Translations under genes and position numbers: made by a program
DNA from: CAZAFL01 sp964484465
Lineage (GTDB): Bacteria > Bacteroidota > Ignavibacteria > UBA10030 > SZUA-254
Assembly (NCBI GenBank): GCA_964484465.1
Contig: CAZAFL010000012.1
Location: 15,337 to 79,336, forward strand
DNA: 64,000 bases
Direction: 5' to 3'
Notes under the pieces: generated by a model
The model's database searches: none
What the model saw: the letters and a program-made list of their open reading frames with translations, nothing else
What the model was told of the DNA's origin: nothing
Shown: piece by piece, positions 9,656 through 18,613 of the stretch
How positions within the stretch are numbered: position 1 is the first letter of the stretch
Layout of the letters: each line of letters begins with the position of its first letter

Positions 9656-10800
9656 ACGTGTGACCGGCTGCGGAAAACGGTCTGCACAGCCGTGACTCCG
9701 GTACCCGCTTCAACCTTCCAGCCACAATCAGCGAGCGCCATTTCAAGAGCAGATATGACCGAAACGGCGTCAAGTTCATCGTAATATCCAAGGTGAGAGA
9801 TGCGGATTAATTTTCCTTTGTAGGCACCTTGACCTCCCGCAATTGTAATTCCGTAATTGGTTTTCAATGTTTTCGACAATGTTTTGTCATCGATGCCCGA
9901 TGGTATCTTCACTGCGGTAAGTGCATTCGAAGGAGATCGTGCAAGTAGTTGAAGTCCGATCGCGGTACACCCTTCGCGAACGGCCGAAGCCAGTCGATGG
10001 TGTCTCTCCCAGATACGTTCAATTCCTTCTTTCCGAATCATTTCCAGGGCAATATCGAGGCCCACGCAAAGTGACACAGCAGGCGTCCATGGTGTTCCTT
10101 CTGACTGAACAGCATCTTTCGCCCGTTGAAGACTGAAATAGTATTTTGGAAGTTGTGACCGTTCTACACGCTTCCACGCCGCATCGCTCACAGCGATAAA
10201 AGCAAGTCCGGGCGGAATCATTAAACCTTTCTGCGAACCGGTGACCGCGACATCGATGTGCCATTCATCCATTCTCATCTCGAGCGCCCCGATTGAAGTA
10301 ATCCCATCCACAACTATGATTGCATCGGAAGAAGAATGTACAATACGGGCAATCTCCCTTACATCCTGAACAACTCCTGTTGAAGTTTCACTCTGTGTAA
10401 CAAATACTGTCCTGATGTTCGGGTTCAGCTTAAGGCGGCGTTCAACCTCCTTTGGGTCAACCGAATGACCCCATTCAACAATTATTTCTTCAGCGTGAAC
10501 TCCGTATGCCAGGCAAATCTCGCCCCACCGTTCGCCGAATTTTCCTGCGTTGACAAAAAGTGCAACATCTCCCTGTGAGAGAAGATTACATACTGCTGCC
10601 TCCATCGCTCCCGTTCCCGAGCTTGTCAGGATGTAAACATCCTGCTGTGTTTGAAACAGATACTTGAGGTTTTCGTTGACACGTGTGAGAAGTTCGATGA
10701 ACTCCTGGTGGCGGTGGTGAATAATCGGCTTCGCCATTGCAAGCATAACCTCTTCCGGAACCGGCGTCGGTCCGGGCGTGAATAATCTTCCTTTAAACAT
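9652..10800 (-). CDS. Class V aminotransferase, likely serine-pathway
   Basis: PLP enzyme of fold type I, class V, in the alanine-glyoxylate/serine-pyruvate aminotransferase group (382 residues from the ATG at 10800, where MFKGRLFTPGPTPVPEEV begins the family N-terminus; the longer frame to 10878 adds 26 unrelated residues). The PLP lysine is in GSQKGL, and VVDGITSIGA carries the ring-stacking Asp region. Its stop overlaps the serA start by 4 bp. A class V aminotransferase next to serA is also found in Thermotoga. I infer that this enzyme may transaminate phosphohydroxypyruvate in place of classical SerC, although glyoxylate or pyruvate could be the acceptor. Confidence 0.85.
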   Translation of the reverse strand: MFKGRLFTPGPTPVPEEVMLAMAKPIIHHRHQEFIELLTRVNENLKYLFQTQQDVYILTSSGTGAMEAAVCNLLSQGDVALFVNAGKFGERWGEICLAYGVHAEEIIVEWGHSVDPKEVERRLKLNPNIRTVFVTQSETSTGVVQDVREIARIVHSSSDAIIVVDGITSIGALEMRMDEWHIDVAVTGSQKGLMIPPGLAFIAVSDAAWKRVERSQLPKYYFSLQRAKDAVQSEGTPWTPAVSLCVGLDIALEMIRKEGIERIWERHHRLASAVREGCTAIGLQLLARSPSNALTAVKIPSGIDDKTLSKTLKTNYGITIAGGQGAYKGKLIRISHLGYYDELDAVSVISALEMALADCGWKVEAGTGVTAVQTVFRSRSHV

Positions 10801-10837
10801 TATTGATGTGTTATCTGAAAAATGTTTGTTATTCCGT

Positions 10838-12550
10838 TTACTGCTGCGGAGCTTGTTGATACACAATCTTTCCATCAACTATCGTCATTGCAACATCTGT
10901 TGTAAGAATTTCCGGCGGTGGGATCTGCATGATATCCTTCGTCAGCACGGTGAGGTCAGCCCACTTCGCCGGCTCGATAGTTCCCTTTTGATGTTCCTGG
11001 AAACCGCTGTAGGCTGCCCACTGGGTGAAACAGCGCGCTGCCTCCTCCCGCGTCATTTTCTGTTCACGATACCATCCATCCTGCGGGTAGCCGTTTCTGT
11101 CGCTCCGGGTAACTGCAGCATAAAAGCCGAGCAATGGATTGACACTCTCTACGGGAAAATCTGAACCGCCTACAATAATCGAGCCGGTTTGTAAAATTGA
11201 ACGCCATGCATATGCTCCTTTGATACGGTCCGGCCCGAGACGCGCTTCCGCCCAGAACATATCCGAAGTAGCATGTGTTGGCTGCATGCTTGGGAGGATA
11301 CCAAGCTGCTGCCAACGGGGAATATCTGTTAGAGCCAGCACCTGTGCGTGTTCAATTCTCCAGCGGGGTGAGGGGGCATCTTTTGGAAGGATTTTGAGAA
11401 TTTTTTCATATTCATTCAGCATAATGTGATTTCCGCGGTCTCCGATAGCATGAGTAAATACCTGGAATCCATGCTGCAGCGCTTGTGTACAAATATTGTC
11501 CATCTCATCTTCGCTCATCCGCGTGACCCCTCTGTTTCCTGGGTCGTCGCTGTATTCATCGATGAGAGCCGCTCCGCGGGATCCCAATGCTCCATCGATG
11601 AATAATTTGATAGCCCGAACGGTCAGAAAACCATTACCGTAATCTATTTCGGGCCCACTTTGCAGATAAGACTTCCATGTCTCTTCCGACCTGTCAAGAG
11701 CTGTATAGATCCGAATCGGTAATTCTCCCTGCTGTATTAGCTTCTTGTAGACGCGTATCGTCTGCAGATCGACTCCCCACTTATCGTAGGCACCACCCAT
11801 ATCAAAGACTTCAGTCAATCCGAATTTTACACATTGTTGTAATGCAAGTTTAATGCGTTGTTCAACCTCCTCATCCGTGAAGTGTGGCACTACTTTATAG
11901 ATGGAATCCATTGCGTCATCGACAAAAATCCCCGTCGGGTTTCCATGGAGGTCACGGTAAATCCTCCCCCCCGCGGGCTCTTTTGTCGAAGCTGTAATTC
12001 CTGCCATTTCGATAGCCTTCTGGTTCACCCAAAGGGCATGTCCATCGACACGCTGGAGAATAACAGGGGTATTAGGAGCAACACGGTCGAGAATTTCGTG
12101 GGTGGGGAAATTCTTCACTTCCCAATCATTCTGATCCCATCCTCGCCCCAGGATCCATTGCCCCGGCGTTGATTCGCGTACACGTTGATCAACGGCACCG
12201 GCTATCTGTTCGGCCGAAGTCGTCCCGATGAGGTCGAGGTCGTGCAGGAACCTTCCTTCATTTAACATGTGAGCGTGCCCGTCAATGAACCCTGGCAAAA
12301 CAGTTTTCCCCTTGAGGTCAATGATGGATTCGGATGAATACCGGCGTTTCATATCATCGGTAGAGCCGACGCCGACAACCCTGTTGCCTCGAATAGCAAC
12401 GGCCTCGGCGACAGAATTGCTCGGGTCTAAGGTATAAATCGTACCATTGACAAGGAGCATTCCGGCCTCACGCTGTGTAGTATTGACAATGTACCAGAAC
12501 GTCGCTGCTGCAACACACAAAATGACAAGCCACAAAATTTTTCGACTCAT
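10838..12550 (-). CDS. Amidohydrolase family 3 protein (YtcJ-like), membrane-anchored or exported
   Basis: Metal-dependent hydrolase of 570 residues. Residues 1-25 form an uncleaved-looking signal or anchor (ILWLVILCVAAATFWYIV). The composite beta-sandwich and TIM barrel follow: LLVNGTIYTLDP, LPGFIDGHAHMLNEG (HxH metal motif), GSDFPVESVNP near the C-terminus, and a late sandwich segment WADLTVLTKD. The family hydrolyses N-acyl or cyclic amide bonds; the substrate is unknown. It is first in an apparent operon with the aminotransferase and serA (37-bp gap), behind the promoter at 12602-12630. CAGGAC lies 6 nt before the ATG. Confidence 0.85.
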   Translation of the reverse strand: MSRKILWLVILCVAAATFWYIVNTTQREAGMLLVNGTIYTLDPSNSVAEAVAIRGNRVVGVGSTDDMKRRYSSESIIDLKGKTVLPGFIDGHAHMLNEGRFLHDLDLIGTTSAEQIAGAVDQRVRESTPGQWILGRGWDQNDWEVKNFPTHEILDRVAPNTPVILQRVDGHALWVNQKAIEMAGITASTKEPAGGRIYRDLHGNPTGIFVDDAMDSIYKVVPHFTDEEVEQRIKLALQQCVKFGLTEVFDMGGAYDKWGVDLQTIRVYKKLIQQGELPIRIYTALDRSEETWKSYLQSGPEIDYGNGFLTVRAIKLFIDGALGSRGAALIDEYSDDPGNRGVTRMSEDEMDNICTQALQHGFQVFTHAIGDRGNHIMLNEYEKILKILPKDAPSPRWRIEHAQVLALTDIPRWQQLGILPSMQPTHATSDMFWAEARLGPDRIKGAYAWRSILQTGSIIVGGSDFPVESVNPLLGFYAAVTRSDRNGYPQDGWYREQKMTREEAARCFTQWAAYSGFQEHQKGTIEPAKWADLTVLTKDIMQIPPPEILTTDVAMTIVDGKIVYQQAPQQ

Positions 12551-12601
12551 GAAGTTGTCCTGACCGGATTTGGTAAGAATGTATCATCGAACGAGCGCAT
12601 G

Positions 12602-12630
12602 AATATAGAAATTAAAATGCAGATTTCCAA
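12602..12630 (-). promoter_or_regulatory. Promoter for amidohydrolase-aminotransferase-serA
   Basis: Minus strand TTGGAA (12625-12630), 17-bp spacer, TATATT (12602-12607). The predicted start near 12595 gives a leader of about 45 nt before the ATG at 12550. Confidence 0.6.
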
Positions 12631-12671
12631 CGAATTCAATCATAGATAAGGAAAATCTGGTAAAACACCGG

Positions 12672-12700
12672 TTGCATTTCAAAGTGAATTTGGGTATGTT
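12672..12700 (+). promoter_or_regulatory. Promoter for mazG, near-leaderless
   Basis: Plus strand TTGCAT (12672-12677), 17-bp spacer, TATGTT (12695-12700). The predicted start near 12707 leaves about 6 nt before the ATG at 12713, too little for a ribosome-binding site; none is visible. Confidence 0.5.
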
Positions 12701-12712
12701 TTTCAACACAGA

Positions 12713-13489
12713 ATGAAAGGTATAACACTCTTGTCACAGAATGAATTTACAAGATTCGTCGAGATCACCAAACGCCTTCGGAAGGAATGCCCGTGGGACA
12801 AAGAACAGACTCATGCCTCCATCCGTCACAGTTTGATTGAAGAAGCATATGAAGTTGTGGAATCGATCGACCACAACAACCTCCAGGAGCTCAAAAAGGA
12901 ATTGGGAGATTTGTTGCTGCATGTGGTTTTTCATGCAAACATTGCAGAAGAGGAAAAAGCATTCACACTGCAGGAGGTCATTCATGAAATTACCGAAAAA
13001 TTAATCCGCCGACACCCGCATATTTTCGGGGGTATCCGGGTTAAAAATGCTCACGAAGTAAAACAAAACTGGGAAAAACTGAAGATGGAGGAGGGGAGAG
13101 AATCATTGATGGACGGCGTACCGAAAGAACTCCCTGCTCTCCTCAGGGCACACCGCCTCACCGACAAAGCATCCAAAGTAGGGTTTGATTGGAAGAAGAA
13201 AGAGGATGCGTGGATGAAGGTGGATGAAGAAATCAAGGAACTTCATCACGTGATAGATGCAGGAACAACTGACGAGGTTGAGGAGGAATTTGGCGACCTG
13301 CTTTTTGCGCTGGTCAATTATTCACGTTTTATTAATATCAACCCGGAAAACGCATTACGACGAACTGTTGAAAAATTTATTCTTCGTTTTCAGCATATTG
13401 AAAAGAGGCTAAGAGAAATGGGAAAGGATATTCATGCCTCTTCACTCGAAGAGATGGACGGGCTCTGGGAGGAAGCGAAGAAGAAATAG
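12713..13489 (+). CDS. mazG: Nucleoside triphosphate pyrophosphohydrolase MazG
   Basis: House-cleaning enzyme that hydrolyses (d)NTPs to the monophosphate and pyrophosphate. At 258 residues it matches the E. coli-type two-domain protein. Domain 1 begins with CPWDKEQTHASIRHSLIEEAYE (split here as CPWDKEQT and SLIEEAYE) and continues to KELGDLLLHV. Domain 2 has DEEIKEL and EEFGDLLFALVN. Both Glu/Asp metal-binding clusters (EExxE and ExxD) are intact. It is divergent from the amidohydrolase operon and convergent with phoH. Confidence 0.95.
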   Translation: MKGITLLSQNEFTRFVEITKRLRKECPWDKEQTHASIRHSLIEEAYEVVESIDHNNLQELKKELGDLLLHVVFHANIAEEEKAFTLQEVIHEITEKLIRRHPHIFGGIRVKNAHEVKQNWEKLKMEEGRESLMDGVPKELPALLRAHRLTDKASKVGFDWKKKEDAWMKVDEEIKELHHVIDAGTTDEVEEEFGDLLFALVNYSRFININPENALRRTVEKFILRFQHIEKRLREMGKDIHASSLEEMDGLWEEAKKK

Positions 13490-13580
13490 GTGCACGTGAT
13501 TTTGATTGAGATTATTGCAAGGGAATATCGGTTATATTTCCGAACATCGATGATGTTATCGGTGAATACCCCGTCAGAAG

Positions 13581-14591
13581 CTACTTCCCCCCGTTTTCAG
13601 TTTTACCGTTTGTGTGGAACTTATCGTATGCATCGATAATATCCTTGACGAGTTTGTGCCGTACAACATCATTTCTATCAAAATAGCAAAACCGGACTCC
13701 TTCGATATGCTGGAGAATATCCTGGATCTGGACCAATCCCGAAACTGTCTTCAGCGGCAGGTCAATCTGCGTGATATCACCGGTAATGATTGCCTTTGAG
13801 TTTGCGCCCAGGCGTGTGAGAAACATTTTCATCTGCATGCTTGACGCGTTTTGCGCCTCGTCGAGAATGACGAACGCATTGTTCAACGTTCTCCCGCGCA
13901 TATACGCGAGAGGAACAACTTCGATCACCCGGCGCTCAATGTACGTCTTGAGCTTTTCCGGTGGAATCATATCATCCAGCGCATCGTAGAGCGGACGAAG
14001 GTAAGGGTCGACTTTTTCTTTCAGGTCACCCGGCAGGAACCCCAGACTCTCCCCTGCCTCAACCGCCGGGCGCGCAAGGATTATCTTGACGACATCACGA
14101 TTCTTCAGCGCGGCAACCGCCATCGCGACAGCCAGATACGTCTTCCCTGTTCCGGCAGGACCGATGGCGAAAACGATATCATTCTTTTTTATCTGGCGAA
14201 TATATTCACGCTGGCCGGCGGTCTTTGCTCGGATAATACCATTTCGGGTAAAGAGAACTACACTTTCCAGCTCATCAGTACCGACCTGCGCTTCGATATT
14301 TTTCGGAAGCGCGGGGTCCCCGTTTAATGTCACCAAATCAATAACCGTATCGACATCATTCGCCGAGAGATCCCCGTTTTTGTTGAGGATATAGATAAGT
14401 TCCTTAAACACCTTTTCAAGTTGTTCCACCTGTTGCTGTCCTCCGCGGCAGGTAATCGTGTCGCCTCGGACAATAATGTTGGCGTCAAACCGGCTCTCCA
14501 ACACCTGAAGATTAGCGTCATTCAACCCGAGCAGCCGGATCATGTCTACGCCTTCCGCCTTCAATTTTTTTTCAGCCAATGAAGTCGCCAT
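13581..14591 (-). CDS. PhoH family ATPase
   Basis: Cytoplasmic P-loop ATPase of the PhoH/PhoH-like group, thought to act in RNA metabolism. Of 336 residues, about 1-90 form a small KH-like RNA-binding N-domain, the Walker A loop GPAGTGKT is at 144-151, and the Walker B is VILDEAQN. The start is a little unclear because AAAGGAG directly abuts the ATG at 14591. It lies downstream of the terminator at 14628-14673 and ends convergently with mazG. Confidence 0.9.
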   Translation of the reverse strand: MATSLAEKKLKAEGVDMIRLLGLNDANLQVLESRFDANIIVRGDTITCRGGQQQVEQLEKVFKELIYILNKNGDLSANDVDTVIDLVTLNGDPALPKNIEAQVGTDELESVVLFTRNGIIRAKTAGQREYIRQIKKNDIVFAIGPAGTGKTYLAVAMAVAALKNRDVVKIILARPAVEAGESLGFLPGDLKEKVDPYLRPLYDALDDMIPPEKLKTYIERRVIEVVPLAYMRGRTLNNAFVILDEAQNASSMQMKMFLTRLGANSKAIITGDITQIDLPLKTVSGLVQIQDILQHIEGVRFCYFDRNDVVRHKLVKDIIDAYDKFHTNGKTENGGK

Positions 14592-14627
14592 CTCCTTTCA
14601 ATTTGTTATGACCATTTTCTTAAACAG

Positions 14628-14673
14628 AAAAACCCTTTTCCTACCGGACCTGCCGGGAGAAAGAAGGGTTTTT
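14628..14673 (-). terminator. Intrinsic terminator after the LysM gene
   Basis: On the minus strand the 10-bp arms AAAAACCCTT and AAGGGTTTTT enclose a GC-rich inner part with CCCGG and CCGG, and end in a T-rich tail. It sits between the LysM gene (stop at 14741) and phoH. Confidence 0.65.
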
Positions 14674-14740
14674 CCAAATTTTCCGTACGTATGTTCAGCG
14701 ACCACGTAATGTTTTGACGCTTACTCCTTATCGTAAAATA

Positions 14741-15502
14741 TTAATTTGGGGCAGATGCACGTTTGCGATAATACGAATTCGCCGAGGATTTTTCCTGACT
14801 CGACAACTCCTTGCCTTCGGGAATTTTCAACACCCATTTCGGCTTAATAATATCCGGGTCTTTGATCTTATCACGATTACCCTGCCAGATTTTTGGCCAT
14901 AACCAGGCGTTGTCGTAAATATCTTTTTTCTTGGCAATGTTCCAGAGACAATCTCTGTTTTTCGACCATGTGCCGACGGTGTATGTTTTCTCTCTCTGCA
15001 AACTCTTCATCAACGCGGCAACTTTATCTTGTAAGGCTTTGATCCGGTCTCCATAGCGAGGAATCAAGGCGATCTTGCTTTGTGCCATTTCACCCAACCG
15101 CTTGTTAATTCCCTCAACCTCGTCTTTATGCGTCAGAAGTTCCGCGTCAGACATACGTTGAAGCTCGCCGACCCTATTTTCAAGCGAAGAGAGTTCTTTA
15201 TCGAACGCCTCAACATCTGCCCTGGTCACACCAAGCATTGCGTACAATGCGTCTTCACATGCTTTCACGTCGGCATCCAGTTTATCAGACTGAGCCTTCA
15301 TGCCCGTCACATCATCTGTCAATTTCTTGAGTTGCGCCTGCAGGTCGGTCCTTCTCGCGGTATTCGAAGTCATTTGTGCCTGCCATTCATCTTTCGTCAT
15401 TTCCTGTGCAATCGCGGTCATGGCATTCAGGAGCAGAATGGAAAAAGCAATCAATACCAGAAACATTACGTTATTCGGTCGCATCTTCATGGTTGTCTTC
15501 AT
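14741..15502 (-). CDS. Exported coiled-coil protein with LysM-like domain
   Basis: Protein of 253 residues starting at the ATG at 15502, which overlaps the stop of the upstream lipoprotein by 4 bp (ATGA). A signal peptide (MKMRPNNVMFLVLIAFS to AIAQ) is followed by a coiled coil at about residues 45-165 (LQAQLKKLTDDV, LDADVKACEDAL). A C-terminal LysM-like peptidoglycan-binding segment has TVGTWSKNRDCLWNIA, WPKIWQGNRDKI and WVLKIP. The coupled start and shared coiled-coil character suggest that it works with the small lipoprotein upstream as an envelope linker. The function is otherwise unknown. The longer frame from 15544 would overlap the neighbour more and adds nothing family-like. Confidence 0.75.
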   Translation of the reverse strand: MKTTMKMRPNNVMFLVLIAFSILLLNAMTAIAQEMTKDEWQAQMTSNTARRTDLQAQLKKLTDDVTGMKAQSDKLDADVKACEDALYAMLGVTRADVEAFDKELSSLENRVGELQRMSDAELLTHKDEVEGINKRLGEMAQSKIALIPRYGDRIKALQDKVAALMKSLQREKTYTVGTWSKNRDCLWNIAKKKDIYDNAWLWPKIWQGNRDKIKDPDIIKPKWVLKIPEGKELSSQEKSSANSYYRKRASAPN

Positions 15503-15747
15503 TTGCCTAGTCCTTTCTTCACCGCTTCCTGATCGGATTGGCATTGTTGAAGCTTACCATTTTTTTCTGCGATTTGTTTTTCTAAATCAGCTTTCTCACG
15601 TTGTCGATCTGAAACCTGTTTCTCGAGGGATGAAACTTCCTGCTTCAAATCATTCAACTGCTTCATTTGTTCCTCTGAAGGGGAACTCGAACAACTTGAG
15701 AGCATCATCCCTCCTGAAACGATGAGAGCAACCATGATTGTTTTCAT
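15499..15747 (-). CDS. Small coiled-coil lipoprotein
   Basis: Lipoprotein of 82 residues from the ATG at 15747, which has GGAG 6 nt upstream; a TTG start 12 nt earlier is also possible. The signal ends in the lipobox LSSC, followed by a Ser-rich linker and a heptad-like helix (LNDLKQEVSSLEKQVSDR and so on). In shape it recalls Lpp-type or small SlyB-like envelope lipoproteins, but no family can be named. It is translationally coupled to the LysM protein and lies behind the strong promoter at 15815-15843. Confidence 0.75.
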   Translation of the reverse strand: MKTIMVALIVSGGMMLSSCSSSPSEEQMKQLNDLKQEVSSLEKQVSDRQREKADLEKQIAEKNGKLQQCQSDQEAVKKGLGK

Positions 15748-15814
15748 TACTTTCTCCAATGCAGTTTCTCCTCAAAATTAATGAAAATTCTCTATTTTTT
15801 AGCAACTACTGACA

Positions 15815-15843
15815 AAAGTAACAAATAAAACCAATTTTGTCAA
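15815..15843 (-). promoter_or_regulatory. Promoter for the lipoprotein-LysM operon
   Basis: Minus strand TTGACA (15838-15843), 17-bp spacer, TACTTT (15815-15820). The -10 also fits the Bacteroidetes TAnnTTTG form, as TTTTG is continuous there. The leader is about 60 nt. Confidence 0.65.
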
Positions 15844-15879
15844 GTGAAATCTCAGAAGGTTGTGACTAAGCGTAAATGA

Positions 15880-16599
15880 TTATAAAATGCTCCTTTCCGC
15901 AAAGCTTGTATAAGAACTGGGAGTTACAATAATATGGTCATGAACAGGGATACCAAGGATTTTCCCTGCTTCGACGAGCTGGCGGGTAATCTGTATATCC
16001 TCTGCACTCGGCTCGGGATTGCCGCTCGGATGATTATGAAGGAGGATGATACTCGCCGCAGGTTCAAGGATCGCATGCCTGAAAACTTCTCTTGGATGTA
16101 CGAGAGAACTGTTTAGAATCCCTTCGGAGATTTTCACGTCGCGCAAAAGATGATTCGCAGCATCCAACAGTAAGACAGAGAATATTTCATGTTTCAAATC
16201 CCTGAGTAATGGCTGAAAACGTCGTACAACATCCTCCGGAGACTGGACACGGGTCTTTTCTCTCCTGTGCAACGATGCAGTTCTCCTTCCGAGCTCGAAT
16301 GCAGCCAGGAGCAGGATCGATTTCGCTTCACCCAGTCCTTTGAACTGTTTCAAATCCTGAAGCGGTCTCGACGCAAGGTGTTCTAGCGAATCAAACCGTT
16401 GAAGAAGAGTCTTGGCAAGGTCAACAGCCGTAATATTTCCTGTTCCGGCCCGAATCAAAATTGCCAGCAATTCTGCATCCGAAAGTATATGAGGACCATG
16501 ATGCTTGAGCTTTTCTCTTGGACGCTCACCTTCGGGCCAATCAGTTATTTTAGAATGATAGAATGATGGTTCGTTGACGTTCGTTGAAGCAGTTCCCAT
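15880..16599 (-). CDS. radC: RadC-like JAB-domain protein
   Basis: Of 239 residues, the N-terminal half has a helix-hairpin-helix region (FKGLGEAKSILLLAAFELGRR, split here as FKGLGEAKSI and LLAAFELGRR). The C-terminal half is a JAB1/MPN fold with the JAMM metal motif HNHPSGNPEPS and a downstream Asp, so the metalloprotease-like site is intact. The family is annotated as DNA-repair RadC, but its biochemical role is unsettled. GGGGAGG lies 3-4 nt before the ATG. It is 21 bp downstream of the LpoA-like gene and probably co-transcribed. Confidence 0.9.
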   Translation of the reverse strand: MGTASTNVNEPSFYHSKITDWPEGERPREKLKHHGPHILSDAELLAILIRAGTGNITAVDLAKTLLQRFDSLEHLASRPLQDLKQFKGLGEAKSILLLAAFELGRRTASLHRREKTRVQSPEDVVRRFQPLLRDLKHEIFSVLLLDAANHLLRDVKISEGILNSSLVHPREVFRHAILEPAASIILLHNHPSGNPEPSAEDIQITRQLVEAGKILGIPVHDHIIVTPSSYTSFAERSIL

Positions 16600-16619
16600 G
16601 ATACCTCCCCGGAATGAAA

Positions 16620-18611
16620 CTAGTTCCCTGAAATTTCCCCCATGTTGTTTATTTCACCTTTTATGTACCGAAGGATATGAAGGTACGAATTGATTCTGCC
16701 GTGGTTCAAGCTGATGGTTGAATGAACACCAGCGTAGCCTTCTAGGTTGCTCAATGCAGTGGCAATTTTTTCTCTGTCTGCAGCACCAAGATTAATCCCG
16801 TGTAGCAACAGCATCATTGTGTCATATCCAAGAACACTGTATCTTGTCGGTTGCTTCTTGGTGTCGTGGAGGTGAAGCTGAACAAAATTATTGTACGCAG
16901 AATCCTCTTTTTCGACAAAATAATCTGATGCAAAGATAATTCCGTCTGTATCGCGTCGATGTGCCTCCAACTGAGAGGGGTCATCCCATTCACTGTTTCC
17001 AAGAAGCTGTGTTTGCAGGTTAAAAAACTTTACCTGTGATGAGACGATGCCAATTTGGTCGGCATTGAGAATGGGCGCAAAGATTCCTTGTATGGAAACG
17101 ACAGGAATATCGGTATTTTCTCCATCTTTGTCCGGCATAATAATCTTGAGATTTAGAGAGTCTGCAATGCGGCGGCCACGCGGTCCGAAAAGTTTCGTCA
17201 CACCGATGCTGCCATCCCTCGCCCTGATGGAATCTATAAGTTCAGGGTCTGCGCCGGCATGGAGTATTTTTGCGAGCTCAGTTCGTGGAATTCTCCCTGC
17301 AAATGAGATGAGGGGCTCTCCCGTAATTCCTGCTTTCCGGATATTCAGAAGCTGTCCACGCAGATCGGTTGTATCTGAGACGTACAATTCACTTGCAATA
17401 ACTGCTGCTCCTAGCCGTCGAGCTTCTATAGAAAAACTCTCCGACAATAGTCTGCTTGACGGTTCGTCGGGGGTCAGGGTCGCCAGGGTCGTGTACCCAA
17501 GCACCTTGACCGCATAACGCGCCATCGCTTTTCCACGTGAATCGATATCTGGGGCAACCTGGAAAACATACGGCCCGGATGACGCAATATTTTTCCCGGT
17601 TGCAGTCGGTGAAATCATTGGAATTTTTTCGGCATTGGCAACCGGCGCACACTTTGCGGCGATGTCGCTGAATACAGGGCCCACAAGAGCGACCACTTCA
17701 TGATCTCCGGCAAGCTCTTTCACAATTTTTTGCACAGAAACAGAATCACGTTCTGTATCACGAACTTCGATAGCGACTTTCACAGAGCTTGCAGAAGATC
17801 GGTTATACTCGTTCAATGCAACGTTGATTCCCTCCAGCATTTCTTCGGCAAGAGTTTTAACGGAGTTCGAGGAGGAACTCTGCGTGAGAGGTAATAGAAT
17901 TCCCACTTTCACACTTGGTGCCGTTGAAAGTTGAGATGCAAGGGCTCTCGCTTCACTCTCATATTTACCCGGCGGACTTGTTTTCAGGACCCCGTCAACA
18001 TATTGGCGGGCTTTGATAAGGTCGCCTCTTCTAAAAAACCTCTCCGCTAAAACCAGGGCGAGTAAATCTTTCGTTTCTCTTTTCTGTGCCCCGGACATGA
18101 GTTGATCGATGCTTGGTTCTTCCAGCCGGTTTATCACCAAAGTCTTCAAGAGAGGCTCTGCCTTTTGAACAAGCACAGGGTCGGCAGAGGCTTCGATTGT
18201 CAGAATGAATTCAGTTGCCGCTTCACCATACCGCTGGAGCATGACATCGTTGACACCGAGGGAGTAGTGCGCGTCATTTCGGTATGCAGTTTCCGGGAAG
18301 TTTGCGAGCAATTCCTGAAGAAGCTGGACTGACTGGTTAAATTCCTTCAAGCGGTAATGTGTTTTCGCCGCCATGATATATGAGGCGGTCGTGCGCTGGT
18401 GGATGTCGCTGCGGGTAATCAGCTTATCAAAAATATTCAATGCCTCATGAAATTCTCCTTCCTTGAAAAGAGCAATGGCGTTGTTAAAATCTTTCTCTGC
18501 GGCTGCGCTGTAGGTATACTGCTCCTGACTTGAGCATGAGACAAACAGGATAAGGAGAAGGGCAACGAACGCTGGAGCGCTACGGAGGAACATTACAAGT
18601 GTTGCAGGCAT
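16620..18611 (-). CDS. TPR/periplasmic-binding lipoprotein, LpoA-like
   Basis: Exported lipoprotein of about 663 residues. The start at 18611 follows directly on the stop of the TPR gene and opens into a signal with the lipobox FVSC. Residues about 30-230 are tetratricopeptide-like (FNNAIALFKEGEFHEALNIF, AAKTHYRLKEFNQSVQLL). Residues about 235-640 are a type I periplasmic-binding fold (VKVGILLPLT, VVALVGPVFSDIAAKCAPVA, KIPMISPTAT, YSVLGYDTMMLLLHG). TPR plus this fold is the architecture of LpoA, the activator of a penicillin-binding protein, so cell-wall synthesis control is possible. Amino-acid sensing is the alternative. Confidence 0.8.
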   Translation of the reverse strand: MPATLVMFLRSAPAFVALLLILFVSCSSQEQYTYSAAAEKDFNNAIALFKEGEFHEALNIFDKLITRSDIHQRTTASYIMAAKTHYRLKEFNQSVQLLQELLANFPETAYRNDAHYSLGVNDVMLQRYGEAATEFILTIEASADPVLVQKAEPLLKTLVINRLEEPSIDQLMSGAQKRETKDLLALVLAERFFRRGDLIKARQYVDGVLKTSPPGKYESEARALASQLSTAPSVKVGILLPLTQSSSSNSVKTLAEEMLEGINVALNEYNRSSASSVKVAIEVRDTERDSVSVQKIVKELAGDHEVVALVGPVFSDIAAKCAPVANAEKIPMISPTATGKNIASSGPYVFQVAPDIDSRGKAMARYAVKVLGYTTLATLTPDEPSSRLLSESFSIEARRLGAAVIASELYVSDTTDLRGQLLNIRKAGITGEPLISFAGRIPRTELAKILHAGADPELIDSIRARDGSIGVTKLFGPRGRRIADSLNLKIIMPDKDGENTDIPVVSIQGIFAPILNADQIGIVSSQVKFFNLQTQLLGNSEWDDPSQLEAHRRDTDGIIFASDYFVEKEDSAYNNFVQLHLHDTKKQPTRYSVLGYDTMMLLLHGINLGAADREKIATALSNLEGYAGVHSTISLNHGRINSYLHILRYIKGEINNMGEISGN

Positions 18612-18613
18612 GC

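Noticed and set aside
12734..12985. An 83-codon minus-strand frame within mazG
   Set aside because: Antisense to the conserved MazG domain 1, with no family features.
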